A stretch of DNA of 64,000 bases. It comes from Pelorhabdus rhamnosifermentans (GTDB lineage Bacteria; Bacillota; Negativicutes; UMGS1260). Made by a program: the position numbers and the translations under genes. Each line of letters opens with the position of its first letter. Position 1 is the stretch's first letter. The DNA lies in the NCBI RefSeq assembly GCF_018835585.1, contig NZ_JAHGVE010000001.1:62001-126000 (forward strand). Reading direction: 5' to 3'. This document shows positions 17,306 through 26,064 of this stretch, one piece after another. The notes beneath the pieces are model-generated. The model searched no databases. It had not been told where the DNA came from and saw only the letters and a list, made by a program, of their open reading frames with translations.

Positions 17306-18901
17306 ATGATATTCAAAAAGTGGAGTGTACTGGCCATCATGATGGTAATGTTGGGGACAATACTGGCCGGTTGCGGCGGATCAGCAAGCAACGAACAAGT
17401 CATGCGTGTAGTGATCGGAGGTGAGCCGGAGACGTTGGATCCGGCTAAAATGACTGGAGTGCCTGAAGGCAACTATGCGCAGGCCATGTTTGAAGGCTTA
17501 ACAGAGCTCGATGCGCAGGCGCTGCCTGTTGCGGCTGCGGCGGAAAAATGGGAAATTTCGCCGGATGGACTAAAATACATTTTTCACTTACGGGCGAATA
17601 AGTGGTCGAACGGCGATGAAGTAACAGCAAAGGATTTCGAATACGCCTGGAAGCGTCTGCTAAATCCGACAACAGCAGCGGAATATGCGTATATGCTGTT
17701 CCCAATCAAGGGAGCGGAAGCCTATAACAGTGGTAAAGGCAGTAGTGATGCTGTTGGAGTAAAGGCTGTAGACGATCATACATTGGAAGTTAACTTAGAA
17801 AGACCGACTTCATATTTCTTAGCATCACTAACTCACTCATCCACTTATCCCGTAAATCAGAAGGTTGTTGAAGCCAATAACGAATGGGCTACTGATGTGA
17901 GTACGCTAATTGGCAATGGACCTTTTAAGGTTTCGGAGTGGGTCCATGGCAGCAAGCTGGTTATGGTAAAAAATGATCAGTATTGGAACAAGGATAAAGT
18001 AAAACTGGCAAAATTAGAATGGACACTTGTGGAGGAAATGGGAACGGCATTGTCAATGTTCGAAAATAATCAGCTTGATTTTGCCTATGAGCCGCCGATG
18101 ACTGAAGTAGAGCGGCTGAAAAAGGAAAACAAACTGCAATTTTCAAAAATTGTTGGTACCTATTACTATGAATTTAATAACAAAAAAGCGCCGTTTGACA
18201 ATCCTAAAGTACGAAAAGCTTTTTCTTTAGCAATTGATCGCGCGACGTTGGTAAAAAACGTATTGCATGATGTACATAAACCGGCCTATGCGTGGATACC
18301 GTTCGGTTTTACCGATCCCACGAACAAGAAGGATTTTCGTGAAGAAGGGGGTGCTCTTTTCAAAGAGAATATTGAGGAAGCTAAAAAACTTTTAGCAGAA
18401 GCGGGCTATCCGGACGGACAGGGTTTGCCGCCGATTACGCTACTTTATAACACGAATGAAAATCATAAAGCCATTGCGGAAGCTGTTCAGGAGATGTGGA
18501 AGAAAAATCTGGGTGTTAATGTGGAATTGCAAAATCAGGAATGGAAGGTATATCTTGGAGCGCGTAAATCAGGTGATTTCCAAGTAGCTCGTGCGGGGTG
18601 GAACGGCGACTATGCCGATCCCATGACTTTCGGGGACGATATCGTGACGGCGAGTGGCAATAACTATGGAAAATATAGTAGTCCGGCGTATGATAAATTT
18701 ATTGAGACTGCCCAAAATTCCAATGATCAGACCGTGAGAATGCAAGCGCTGCATGACGCGGATAAGACGGTAATGGATGATATGGGAGTCATGCCGATTT
18801 ATTTTTATACTGACTATTATTGCCTTAATCCCAAGGCAAAAGGTCTTATTGCGTCGCCGACTTCTATCTATAATTTTAAATACGTAACGATTCAAGAATA
18901 G
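17306..18901 (+). CDS. oppA: Peptide ABC transporter substrate-binding lipoprotein (SBP_bac_5 family)
   Basis: Captures oligopeptides in the periplasm for the OppBCDF importer. It has 531 residues. The lipoprotein signal ends in the lipobox LAGC at residues 20-23, so mature Cys23 would be lipidated. The family opening GGEPETLDPAKMTGVPEGN follows, then the YAWKRLLNP and KAFSLAIDR segments of family 5 binding proteins. The SD GGAGGCG precedes the ATG at 17306. It heads the five-gene operon. The true ligand (oligopeptide, dipeptide or nickel chelate) is not certain, but the overall pattern is closest to OppA. Confidence 0.9.
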   Translation: MIFKKWSVLAIMMVMLGTILAGCGGSASNEQVMRVVIGGEPETLDPAKMTGVPEGNYAQAMFEGLTELDAQALPVAAAAEKWEISPDGLKYIFHLRANKWSNGDEVTAKDFEYAWKRLLNPTTAAEYAYMLFPIKGAEAYNSGKGSSDAVGVKAVDDHTLEVNLERPTSYFLASLTHSSTYPVNQKVVEANNEWATDVSTLIGNGPFKVSEWVHGSKLVMVKNDQYWNKDKVKLAKLEWTLVEEMGTALSMFENNQLDFAYEPPMTEVERLKKENKLQFSKIVGTYYYEFNNKKAPFDNPKVRKAFSLAIDRATLVKNVLHDVHKPAYAWIPFGFTDPTNKKDFREEGGALFKENIEEAKKLLAEAGYPDGQGLPPITLLYNTNENHKAIAEAVQEMWKKNLGVNVELQNQEWKVYLGARKSGDFQVARAGWNGDYADPMTFGDDIVTASGNNYGKYSSPAYDKFIETAQNSNDQTVRMQALHDADKTVMDDMGVMPIYFYTDYYCLNPKAKGLIASPTSIYNFKYVTIQE

Positions 18902-18938
18902 TCGCCGTAGCTTCCGTTATATAAAAAGGAGAGAAGTC

Positions 18939-19871
18939 ATGATTAGTTATCTATTGAAACGCATTTTGAATTCCTGCGTTGTTTTGTGGTTGGTCATTAC
19001 GATTACTTTTTTCCTCATGCACGCTATTCCTGGGGGGCCATTTACGACGGAAAAAAACCTGCCACCAGCCATCATGCAAAATATTGAAGCACGTTACAAA
19101 TTGAATGACCCGTTATGGAAACAATATACCGATTACCTGGTAAACCTGACGAGGCTTGACTTAGGGCCGTCATTTAAATATCAAGGACGGACGGTCAATA
19201 ATATTATCGCTCAAGGGTTTCCCGTATCCTTCCATTTAGGGATGAACAGCATCGGGATTGCCGTGCTGCTGGGTATTCCGGCTGGGGTTATGTCAGCCTT
19301 AAAACATAATCAATGGCAGGATCGGGCCATCATGTTACTGACGACTTTCGGGGTGGCAGTGCCCAGTTTTGTATTGGCTGCTGTTCTGATCCATGTTTTT
19401 GCCATTAAACTATCATTATTACCAGCTGCGATGTGGAATGGCTGGCAATTTCAGGTTTTACCTTCCCTCGCATTGGCTGGTATGCCTACTTCTTATATTG
19501 CTCGTTTAACCCGCTCCAGCATGTTGGATGTGCTTGGGCAGGATTATATTAAGACGGCCAAAGCCAAGGGTTTAACGTCCTACGTCATTATGTATCGGCA
19601 TGCGTTGAAAAACGCATTGATTCCGGTAGTTACCTATATCGGACCCATGGCGGCCGGTATTTTGACAGGAAGCTTCGTTATTGAGACACTTTTTGCTATT
19701 CCTGGATTGGGCCGCTATTTTGTAACAAGCATTTATAACCGGGATTATACCGTTATTCTTGGCGTGACCGTCTTTTACAGCTTTCTAGTCATCGCGCTCA
19801 ACATGATCGTTGATATGATCTATCCGGTGCTGGATCCACGAATTAAATTGGGCGGTAATCAGGAGGAATAG
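18939..19871 (+). CDS. oppB: Oligopeptide ABC transporter permease OppB
   Basis: It is an inner-membrane permease of 310 residues with six predicted membrane segments. The N-terminus MISYLLKRILNSCVVLWLVI and the HAIPGGPF loop are typical of OppB. The EAA coupling loop is DYIKTAKAKGLTSYVIMYRHALKNA. SD AAAGGAGAGA. It follows oppA by 37 bp and precedes oppC by 3 bp. Confidence 0.92.
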   Translation: MISYLLKRILNSCVVLWLVITITFFLMHAIPGGPFTTEKNLPPAIMQNIEARYKLNDPLWKQYTDYLVNLTRLDLGPSFKYQGRTVNNIIAQGFPVSFHLGMNSIGIAVLLGIPAGVMSALKHNQWQDRAIMLLTTFGVAVPSFVLAAVLIHVFAIKLSLLPAAMWNGWQFQVLPSLALAGMPTSYIARLTRSSMLDVLGQDYIKTAKAKGLTSYVIMYRHALKNALIPVVTYIGPMAAGILTGSFVIETLFAIPGLGRYFVTSIYNRDYTVILGVTVFYSFLVIALNMIVDMIYPVLDPRIKLGGNQEE

Positions 19872-19874
19872 AAC

Positions 19875-20786
19875 ATGCAACTGACATCAGAATCGTTCAT
19901 ACCCATTAGGCGAGGTTATGTGGAACAAAATACTACCAGGCCTAGTCTTACTTATTGGCAAGACGCCTGGTTACGCTTGAAAAGAAATAAAACAGCGATG
20001 CTGGGTTTATTTCTTATTATTGTGTTGTTATTCGCTGCTATTATTGGCCCCTTATTTTCAGCTACTTCTTATTCTGATCAAGATCTGTCGCTGGCCAATC
20101 AGGCACCAGGCAAGGCCCATTGGTTTGGCACGGATAATCTGGGCCGCGATCTTTTTATTCGCGTATTGTACGGAGCTCGCATTTCTCTGTCGATTGGAAT
20201 TGTTGCAAGCTTGCTTAACTTTACTATTGGGGTGGCCTATGGTGGGATTGCCGGATTTATCGGCGGACGAACAGACCGTCTTATGATGAATCTTGTTGAT
20301 ATTTTATACAGCGTGCCTGTGCTCTTGTATGTCATATTACTGATGGTGGTATTAAAACCCGGGTTGACCAATATTTTTATTGCCTTGGGAATCGCCTACT
20401 GGTTGCAGATGGCCCGAATTGTTCGCGGACAAATACTGGTCATTAAGGAGCAGGAATATGTATTGGCGGCTCGTACGATTGGTGCTGGAAAATGTCGAAT
20501 ATTGTTAAGACATTTGATTCCTAACAGTATGGGGGCCATTATTATCACCATGACGTTGGCCATTCCAGATGCCATATTTACCGAAGCCTTTCTCAGCTTT
20601 ATCGGGTTGGGTGTATCGGCACCCATGGCAAGCTGGGGGGTGCTGGCTTCTGAGGGCGTAAATAGCCTAAGATCTTATCCCTTTCAACTGTTTTTTCCAT
20701 CACTGGCTATCAGTATAACTATGCTGGCCTTTAATTTTCTGGGCGATGGGTTGCGTGATGCCCTCGATCCCCGCATGCGGCGTTAA
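19875..20786 (+). CDS. oppC: Oligopeptide ABC transporter permease OppC
   Basis: Second permease, 303 residues. A cytoplasmic N-terminal tail (about 40 residues) precedes the first membrane segment. The family motif HWFGTDNLGRDLF lies near residue 80, and the EAA loop includes EYVLAARTIGAGKCRILLRHLIPN. The C-terminus GDGLRDALDPRMRR is characteristic of OppC/DppC. It forms the channel with OppB. Confidence 0.93.
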   Translation: MQLTSESFIPIRRGYVEQNTTRPSLTYWQDAWLRLKRNKTAMLGLFLIIVLLFAAIIGPLFSATSYSDQDLSLANQAPGKAHWFGTDNLGRDLFIRVLYGARISLSIGIVASLLNFTIGVAYGGIAGFIGGRTDRLMMNLVDILYSVPVLLYVILLMVVLKPGLTNIFIALGIAYWLQMARIVRGQILVIKEQEYVLAARTIGAGKCRILLRHLIPNSMGAIIITMTLAIPDAIFTEAFLSFIGLGVSAPMASWGVLASEGVNSLRSYPFQLFFPSLAISITMLAFNFLGDGLRDALDPRMRR

Positions 20787-20798
20787 GGAGGAGAAAGC

Positions 20799-21803
20799 AT
20801 GAAACCGATACTCGAAGTGCAGGATTTAGCAGTAACTTTTAATACTTATGCAGGAGAAGTTAGGGCGGTTCAGCAGGTTAGCTTTGCTGTTCATCCCGGT
20901 GAAGCCATTGGCATTGTAGGTGAGTCAGGCTGCGGAAAAAGTGTGACTGCTCATTCCATCATGGGACTGATCCCTCATCCGCCAGGGCAAGTGGTGGGTG
21001 GAAAAATATTATTTAATAGTACGGATCTACTGGAACTGTCGGAGCAAGCCATGATTAAAATACGCGGCAATGAGATCGGAATGATTTTTCAAGACCCCAT
21101 GACTTCTCTTAATCCGGTGTTGACAGTGGGGAAACAGATTACGGAGAGCCTAAAATTGCACAAAAGGATGACTAGCGGGCAAGCTATGGCTAAAGCAGTG
21201 GATTTACTGCAAGTTGTGGGCATTCCTGCCGCGGAAAAGCGATTAAAGGATTATCCCCATCATTTTAGCGGGGGCATGCGTCAACGGGTGATGATTGCCA
21301 TGGCCTTGGCATGCAATCCTAAATTACTTATTGCCGATGAACCAACTACTGCTTTGGATGTAACCATCCAGGCCCAAATTTTGGATTTAATCAAAGATTT
21401 GAAGCAGCAATTTAATACGGCGGTGATTATGATTTCTCATGATCTGGGTGTCATAGCCAGCCTGTGCAATCGCGTGATTGTGATGTACGCTGGTAAAGTA
21501 GCGGAAGCCGGCTCTGTTTACGATGTTTTTCACAACCCGCAGCATCCCTATACCTGGGGCTTATTAAAGTCGCTGCCCCGACTGGATGCTGATCAAAAAG
21601 CGTCCTTGTCAGTTATTGATGGGCAGCCACCTGATCTTTTGCAGCCGCCTAATGGGTGTCCCTTTCATCCACGCTGTCCTCATGCCATGAAAGTCTGTAC
21701 CGAATGCTATCCGGATACAACACAATTGAATGATGAGCATAGTGTGAAATGTTGGCTGCAACATCCGGCTGCGCCGAAATCCGAGCGGGAGATGGTTCGA
21801 TAA
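20799..21803 (+). CDS. oppD: Oligopeptide ABC transporter ATPase OppD
   Basis: ATPase, 334 residues. Walker A is GESGCGKS (about residue 45), the Q-loop lies in [12 protein letters not shown], the signature is [12 protein letters not shown], and Walker B is [15 protein letters not shown]-terminal oligopeptide/dipeptide transporter domain carries the Cys motif [14 protein letters not shown], which in characterised Opp/Dpp ATPases is associated with an iron-sulfur cluster. The stop overlaps the oppF start by one base. Confidence 0.93.
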   Translation: MKPILEVQDLAVTFNTYAGEVRAVQQVSFAVHPGEAIGIVGESGCGKSVTAHSIMGLIPHPPGQVVGGKILFNSTDLLELSEQAMIKIRGNEIGMIFQDPMTSLNPVLTVGKQITESLKLHKRMTSGQAMAKAVDLLQVVGIPAAEKRLKDYPHHFSGGMRQRVMIAMALACNPKLLIADEPTTALDVTIQAQILDLIKDLKQQFNTAVIMISHDLGVIASLCNRVIVMYAGKVAEAGSVYDVFHNPQHPYTWGLLKSLPRLDADQKASLSVIDGQPPDLLQPPNGCPFHPRCPHAMKVCTECYPDTTQLNDEHSVKCWLQHPAAPKSEREMVR

Positions 21804-22828
21804 TGAGGACGGAAACTTTGCTGGAAGTACGAAACTTAAAGAAACATTTTGCCGTTGCCACTAATTTTTTTGGCCGGACTACTGCTCAGTTAAAAGCAGT
21901 GGATGATGTCAGCTTTTCTATTGCAGCCGGAGAGACTTTGGGATTGGTTGGGGAGAGCGGCTGCGGTAAGTCAACAACGGGACGAACGATCATCGGTCTT
22001 TATCAGCCTACTGCGGGCCAAGTATTGTTTAAAGGGCAAGAACTGTTAGGAATGGGAGCTCAGAAAAATTTGTACCGGGAAATCCAGATGATTTTTCAGG
22101 ATCCTTACGCATCCCTCAATCCACGTATGACAGTGGGGGATATTGTTGGCGAACCGCTCGATATTCACCATTTAGCGCAAGGAAAAGCACGGACAAAGCG
22201 CATTCAGGAACTGCTGCAGTTGGTTGGTCTTAATGCGGAGCACGCCAACCGCTTTCCCCATGAATTTAGTGGCGGACAACGTCAAAGGATCGGTATTGCC
22301 AGGGCATTAGCTGTTAATCCCAGTCTGATTATTTGTGATGAACCCATCTCGGCGTTAGATGTTTCCATTCAGGCCCAGGTAGTTAATTTATTGGAAAATT
22401 TGCAGCGTGAATTAGGATTAACTTATCTGTTTATCGCTCACGATTTGGCTATGGTCAAGTATATTAGCCGCCGGGTGGCAGTCATGTATTTGGGGAAGAT
22501 TGTTGAACTAGCTGAGACTAACGAATTATATAGCAGTCCTCGCCACCCTTATACCCAGGCGTTGCTATCAGCCATTCCCATTCCTGATCCTGAAATGGAA
22601 GCGAAACGGGAGCGTATTTGTCTCCAAGGGGATGTTCCGAATCCGATCCATCCGCCTTCCGGGTGCCACTTTCGCACTCGCTGTCCCTATGCGATGCCTG
22701 TTTGTACTGAAAAAGAACCTGATTTTGCTGAGGCGGGTAATGGACATAGCGTTGCTTGTCATTTAATCACTGGATGTGCTAAACATAAAATTTTCCATAG
22801 AGTGATTGAACCTGTTATACTTAATTGA
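21803..22828 (+). CDS. oppF: Oligopeptide ABC transporter ATPase OppF
   Basis: Partner ATPase, 341 residues from the ATG at 21803 (taATG overlap with oppD). An earlier in-frame ATG at 21749 would add 18 residues without family similarity. Walker [11 protein letters not shown]-loop [12 protein letters not shown], signature [15 protein letters not shown] and Walker [15 protein letters not shown] are followed by the C-terminal [14 protein letters not shown] motif. Last gene of the opp operon. Confidence 0.92.
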   Translation: MRTETLLEVRNLKKHFAVATNFFGRTTAQLKAVDDVSFSIAAGETLGLVGESGCGKSTTGRTIIGLYQPTAGQVLFKGQELLGMGAQKNLYREIQMIFQDPYASLNPRMTVGDIVGEPLDIHHLAQGKARTKRIQELLQLVGLNAEHANRFPHEFSGGQRQRIGIARALAVNPSLIICDEPISALDVSIQAQVVNLLENLQRELGLTYLFIAHDLAMVKYISRRVAVMYLGKIVELAETNELYSSPRHPYTQALLSAIPIPDPEMEAKRERICLQGDVPNPIHPPSGCHFRTRCPYAMPVCTEKEPDFAEAGNGHSVACHLITGCAKHKIFHRVIEPVILN

Positions 22829-22870
22829 GGGCATATGGGTTAAATAGTTTAATCAGCAGAAGGTGAAAAA

Positions 22871-23287
22871 ATGAGTGATATCATCGTTGCCATTGATCCG
22901 GGACGGGAAAAATGTGGTTTAGCTGTGTTACATAGGCAGTGCGGTGTGCTTGAAAAGGCAGTTATTGCGTCAGGTCAGCTGTTAGAAACGTTGCAGGATT
23001 ATTGTACGCGTTATGATGTTGAAGTCGTTGTACTCGGTAATGGCACAAGTTCGGCTGAAAAAGCAGTGTCAATTCGCGATTTTTTGCATAGAATGTGTGC
23101 TAGAAGGATATCTTTGCAGCTCATAAATGAATATAAAACGACAGAATCCGCCCGCATTCGTTATTGGCGGGAAAATCCGCCCAAAGGCTGGCGGCGTCTG
23201 CTTCCTTTGACCATGCAAGTACCGCCTGTCCCTGTGGATGACGTGGTGGCTGTACTGCTTGGCGAAAAATATTTTAATTTATTTTAA
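22871..23287 (+). CDS. YqgF/RuvX-like RNase H-fold protein
   Basis: It is a small 138-residue protein with the opening IVAIDPGREKCGLAVL, where the Asp-Pro-Gly strand holds the first catalytic Asp of RuvC/YqgF-type nucleases. A conserved VVLGNGTSS segment sits near residue 57 and DDVVAVLLGE near the C-terminus supplies the final acidic pair. YqgF is an anti-terminator or pre-16S rRNA processing factor in other bacteria, but this copy lacks the usual alaS/yrzB context and is divergent, so its role is unknown. The ATG at 22871 follows GAAGGTGAA. Confidence 0.7.
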   Translation: MSDIIVAIDPGREKCGLAVLHRQCGVLEKAVIASGQLLETLQDYCTRYDVEVVVLGNGTSSAEKAVSIRDFLHRMCARRISLQLINEYKTTESARIRYWRENPPKGWRRLLPLTMQVPPVPVDDVVAVLLGEKYFNLF

Positions 23288-23304
23288 ATTTTTTGCTGGA
23301 AAAA

Positions 23305-23321
23305 GAGGAATACTCTTCCTC
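23305..23321 (+). promoter_or_regulatory. Short inverted repeat upstream of porin 3
   Basis: GAGGAA / TTCCTC with a 5-nt loop, immediately before TATAGA (23323-23328), a possible -10 box. It lacks a T-run. If TATAGA is the -10, transcription would begin near 23335, just before the first outer-stem arm of the leader element. Confidence 0.35.
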
Positions 23322-23340
23322 ATATAGAATAGTTATGAAA

Positions 23341-23406
23341 GAGCCGGAAAGTATGGATGATTTGTGAGGAAACATGGCAACTCCCAAAAAGTCCTCCTCA
23401 TGGCTC
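23341..23406 (+). promoter_or_regulatory. Porin leader element, copy 3
   Basis: Inner hairpin TTGTGAG / CTCCCAA (23362-23368 / 23381-23387, one mismatch) carries the 12-nt loop GAAACATGGCAA (23369-23380), matching GAAACGTGGATA of the other two copies at 9 of 12 positions. Outer stem GAGCC / GGCTC (23341-23345 / 23402-23406) encloses it. The loop ATG at 23374 is in frame with the porin but has only an SD-like AGGA three bases before it. Confidence 0.55.
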
Positions 23407-23428
23407 GAAAATGATATTTTTAGGAGGA
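23392..23428 (+). promoter_or_regulatory. Anti-SD hairpin masking the porin 3 ribosome binding site
   Basis: TCCTCCT (23392-23398) is perfectly complementary to the SD AGGAGGA (23422-23428). Its loop (23399-23421) contains the 3' arm of the outer stem (GGCTC, 23402-23406). The arrangement would allow a switch between an aptamer-like fold and a masked ribosome binding site. This is inferred from complementarity only. Confidence 0.55.
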
Positions 23429-23436
23429 AACAATTT

Positions 23437-24780
23437 ATGAAAAAGAAAATCGCTCTTGGCCTTGCTTTAGCACTTGCTACAAGCGTAGGCACAACCGCTT
23501 TCGCAGCGGCTGCAAATCCTTTCACTGATGTCCCTACAAAACACTGGTCTTATGGTGCTGTTCAACAACTTGCTAAAGCAGGAATTATTGACGGCTACAA
23601 CGACGGTACGTTCAAAGGTGACAAGACCATTACTCGTTATGAAATGGCTGTTCTTGTTGCTAAAGCAATGGCTAAAGAAGACAAAGCGGATGCTGCACAG
23701 AAAGCTACTATCGACAAACTAGCTGCAGAATTCTCCAGCGAACTTGACAACCTTGGCGTTCGTGTAACGAATTTGGAAAACAAAGTGGGTAACATTAAAT
23801 GGGATGGTTATGCTCGTATTCGCGCTGAGCAGACTCCATCCGGTTCAAATCCTACTGGTGAAAAAGATACGGTTGGCAGAACTCGTGTTCGTTTGAATAT
23901 GACGGCTCCACTTGATACGGATTGGACTTTCAAAGGCCGCATCCAGTATGATTCACAAGATAACAATAATTTAAATTCAGGCGCAGCTGCAAATGATAAT
24001 GGTAAAATTGATTTTGCATCCGCTTATGTTACTGGTAAAGCTTTTGGTTTAGACACCATTTCTGTTGGTCGTGCTCCTGTATGGTTAGGTCAGGGCTTTA
24101 TCTCTGATGATAAAGGCAGTGCAGGTGGTGTTGCTCCAGACGGTATTATTATCGGCAAGAACATTGGTGTAACAAACTTGCAGATCGGTTACAACCGTTC
24201 TAACGCGCTCTATAAAGCTTCTTCTGCTCTAAGGCCTTATGGTCTTCCAACAGATCTTACTACAGAATTTGCGGGCTTTACTGCTCCAATTGGAAGCACA
24301 CTGATTTTTGATGCTTCTTATTTAAAAGATAAAGATAGCCACTATTACAAGACTACTGCTGCTGGCTTGACTTATACTGGCCTGCAAAACTTCACAATTA
24401 GCGGTGAATATGGTGAAAACAAATCAAAAGTTGTAAAAGATATTCTTAAAACAGGTAAAGCAAAGGCTTATCAGGCAAAAGTAAAATGGATGGGTGCTGA
24501 TAAGAGCAAAGTCAATACTTGGGGAACTTGGGTAGCTTACAATAAATTTGAAGCTGGTTTCGATCCAGCTGATTTCACCACGACTGATTTCACCACCTAT
24601 CAAACTGCGAATTTACAAGATGGTGGGCTGAAAGGCACTGAAGTTGGTGTAGAATATGTACCATTTAAAAATAGTATCTTAACTTTCAAATATGAAGGTT
24701 ATAAAACTAGTGATATTAAAGCGAATGATTTCAATGCTAACAGTAAAGGCTATATTGCTCAGTTGGAAGTATTCTTCTGA
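23437..24780 (+). CDS. ompM: SLH-domain outer-membrane porin (OmpM family), porin 3
   Basis: It has 447 residues from the ATG at 23437, placed 8 bp after the SD AGGAGGA. An upstream in-frame ATG at 23374 would add 21 hydrophilic residues before the signal peptide KKKIALGLALALATSV to AFAAA. The SLH domain (about 25-80) is canonical: NPFTDVPTKHWSYGAVQQLA, GYNDGTFKGD and TRYEMA. A helical linker (AAEFSSELDNLGVRV) leads to a beta-barrel ending in Phe (LEVFF). It is the closest relative of porin 1 in the window. Transcription ends at the perfect hairpin just downstream. Confidence 0.93.
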   Translation: MKKKIALGLALALATSVGTTAFAAAANPFTDVPTKHWSYGAVQQLAKAGIIDGYNDGTFKGDKTITRYEMAVLVAKAMAKEDKADAAQKATIDKLAAEFSSELDNLGVRVTNLENKVGNIKWDGYARIRAEQTPSGSNPTGEKDTVGRTRVRLNMTAPLDTDWTFKGRIQYDSQDNNNLNSGAAANDNGKIDFASAYVTGKAFGLDTISVGRAPVWLGQGFISDDKGSAGGVAPDGIIIGKNIGVTNLQIGYNRSNALYKASSALRPYGLPTDLTTEFAGFTAPIGSTLIFDASYLKDKDSHYYKTTAAGLTYTGLQNFTISGEYGENKSKVVKDILKTGKAKAYQAKVKWMGADKSKVNTWGTWVAYNKFEAGFDPADFTTTDFTTYQTANLQDGGLKGTEVGVEYVPFKNSILTFKYEGYKTSDIKANDFNANSKGYIAQLEVFF

Positions 24781-24796
24781 TCTTAATCAACAACCG

Positions 24797-24829
24797 GAAC
24801 CTAGGAATTTATTCCTAGGTTCTTTTTTT
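24797..24829 (+). terminator. Rho-independent terminator after porin 3
   Basis: Perfect 11-bp stem GAACCTAGGAA / TTCCTAGGTTC, loop TTTA, then seven T. Confidence 0.95.
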
Positions 24830-24950
24830 GACTTTTTTAGATTCCTTGCCGACAGCTAGCGTGGGATTTATAGCCTCTCTTCTGTTGTTTTTTGCAGGAA
24901 TTTTTTTCTTGTACCAGAATAATTCTATAGGAGTAGAAAGGGGAATGGTT

Positions 24951-25850
24951 ATGTTTCGAAAAAATATGATTTGTTTGTTGGCTATCCTGCTTGTTCTTGC
25001 GTCTTTCAACGCATTCAGTTTTGCCGCCGAAAATGAGAAGGCCGTTACTCTCGATGACTTTGCTCATCCTGGACATGGTATAGAATCTGTTGCTGAGGGG
25101 CATGGCATGATTGATTGGCGACAGGGCGTGATTGAGGTACAAGGCTCTGGCACCGTTCTCGCTGAGTATGCTGCTATGCCGCAAGCTAAGATTATTGCCA
25201 GACGAGCGGCTATTGTGGATGGTTATCACAATTTGGCGCAAGCTGTCAAAGAGGTTCAAATTGATGCCCAGTCAACCATGAAGAATATTCAGCTTGCAGA
25301 CGATAACGCTCGCATGAAAGTGGCAGCACTGATTCAAGGTGCTAGAATTATCAGTGAAAATCAGGCGGAAAATGGTGAGGTTACTGTTGTTATGGCGCTT
25401 GATCTTTATGGTGACAACAGTCTGAATAAAATCATTATGGAGAGTTCTCAAAATGTTAAACAGGCATCGATTCCTCAGCCTACTGTACCTATGAATATTT
25501 CCGATAGAGTAACAGGGCTTATTGTAAATGCGCGTGGATTAGGTTTGGAACCTGTGATGGCTGTGAAGATTTACGACCAGTCAGGACGCGCTGTTTACGG
25601 CAATCAATATGGTGATATCCAATACCAAATCGCCCGAGGTTTGGCTGAGTATGTTTTTACTGATGAAGATAGACAAACTGTTACGGCTGAAAAATCTCGT
25701 GCAGGCAGCGCACCGCTGATAATAAAAGCGTTAGGGTTGCGTGATAACAATTGCGACCTTGTTATCAGTAATGAAGATGGCGATAAAATTCTGGCAGCCA
25801 ATAGCGGAAGAAACTTTATTCAAAAATGTGCTGTTGTTTTAGAAAAATAG
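24951..25850 (+). CDS. Exported LPP20-like protein
   Basis: It has 299 residues from the ATG at 24951 (SD GAAAGGGGA at 24935-24943). The open frame extends back into the preceding terminator, but that part is not credible as coding. A signal peptide (about 1-25, ending NAFSFAA) has no lipobox Cys. The middle region, with IIARRAAIVDGYHNLAQAV and a later GARIISENQ, resembles the LPP20/FlgP-like fold found in exported envelope proteins. The C-terminal half has no recognised motif. Monocistronic between two terminators. Confidence 0.65.
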   Translation: MFRKNMICLLAILLVLASFNAFSFAAENEKAVTLDDFAHPGHGIESVAEGHGMIDWRQGVIEVQGSGTVLAEYAAMPQAKIIARRAAIVDGYHNLAQAVKEVQIDAQSTMKNIQLADDNARMKVAALIQGARIISENQAENGEVTVVMALDLYGDNSLNKIIMESSQNVKQASIPQPTVPMNISDRVTGLIVNARGLGLEPVMAVKIYDQSGRAVYGNQYGDIQYQIARGLAEYVFTDEDRQTVTAEKSRAGSAPLIIKALGLRDNNCDLVISNEDGDKILAANSGRNFIQKCAVVLEK

Positions 25851-25882
25851 CTATATTATAAAAAGAATAAGTGAATTATTGA

Positions 25883-25913
25883 AAAACTGCTAAAAGTTAG
25901 CAGTTTTCTTTAT
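25883..25913 (+). terminator. Rho-independent terminator after the LPP20-like gene
   Basis: Stem AAAACTGCTAA / TTAGCAGTTTT with loop AAG, followed by CTTTAT. The 3' arm supplies four T. Located 32 bp after the stop. Confidence 0.85.
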
Positions 25914-25921
25914 GTTAGAAC

Positions 25922-25950
25922 TTGATTTAATATAAAATTAACAGTATAAT
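25922..25950 (+). promoter_or_regulatory. Housekeeping-type promoter of porin 4
   Basis: -35 TTGATT (25922-25927) and a perfect -10 TATAAT (25945-25950) with an exact 17-bp spacer. Transcription would start near 25957, giving a 5' leader of about 155 nt that contains the conserved porin element. Best promoter match in the window. Confidence 0.8.
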
Positions 25951-25998
25951 TAAGTAAATATTTCCGCAATATCCACTTGGTGGAATTTGCAGAGATAT

Positions 25999-26064
25999 GC
26001 ATAAAGTGTGGTCAAAGGATAAAGGAGAGTAAGGAAACGTGGATACTTACGTATATCTTTATGC
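25999..26064 (+). promoter_or_regulatory. Porin leader element, copy 4
   Basis: Inner hairpin GTAAG / CTTAC (26029-26033 / 26046-26050) with loop GAAACGTGGATA (26034-26045), identical to copy 1 in the loop but with a different stem. An outer stem GCATAAAG / CTTTATGC (25999-26006 / 26057-26064) is perfect over 8 bp. A second ATAAAG at 26019-26024 could compete for the same 3' arm. Upstream, GCAA-TA-TCCAC / GTGGA-AT-TTGC forms a further hairpin near 25966-25990. No known RNA family is recognised. Confidence 0.6.

Noticed and set aside
24828-24950. Long N-terminal extension of the LPP20-like protein.
   Set aside because: It begins in the T-run of a terminator, has no SD, and a good SD and signal peptide start at 24951.
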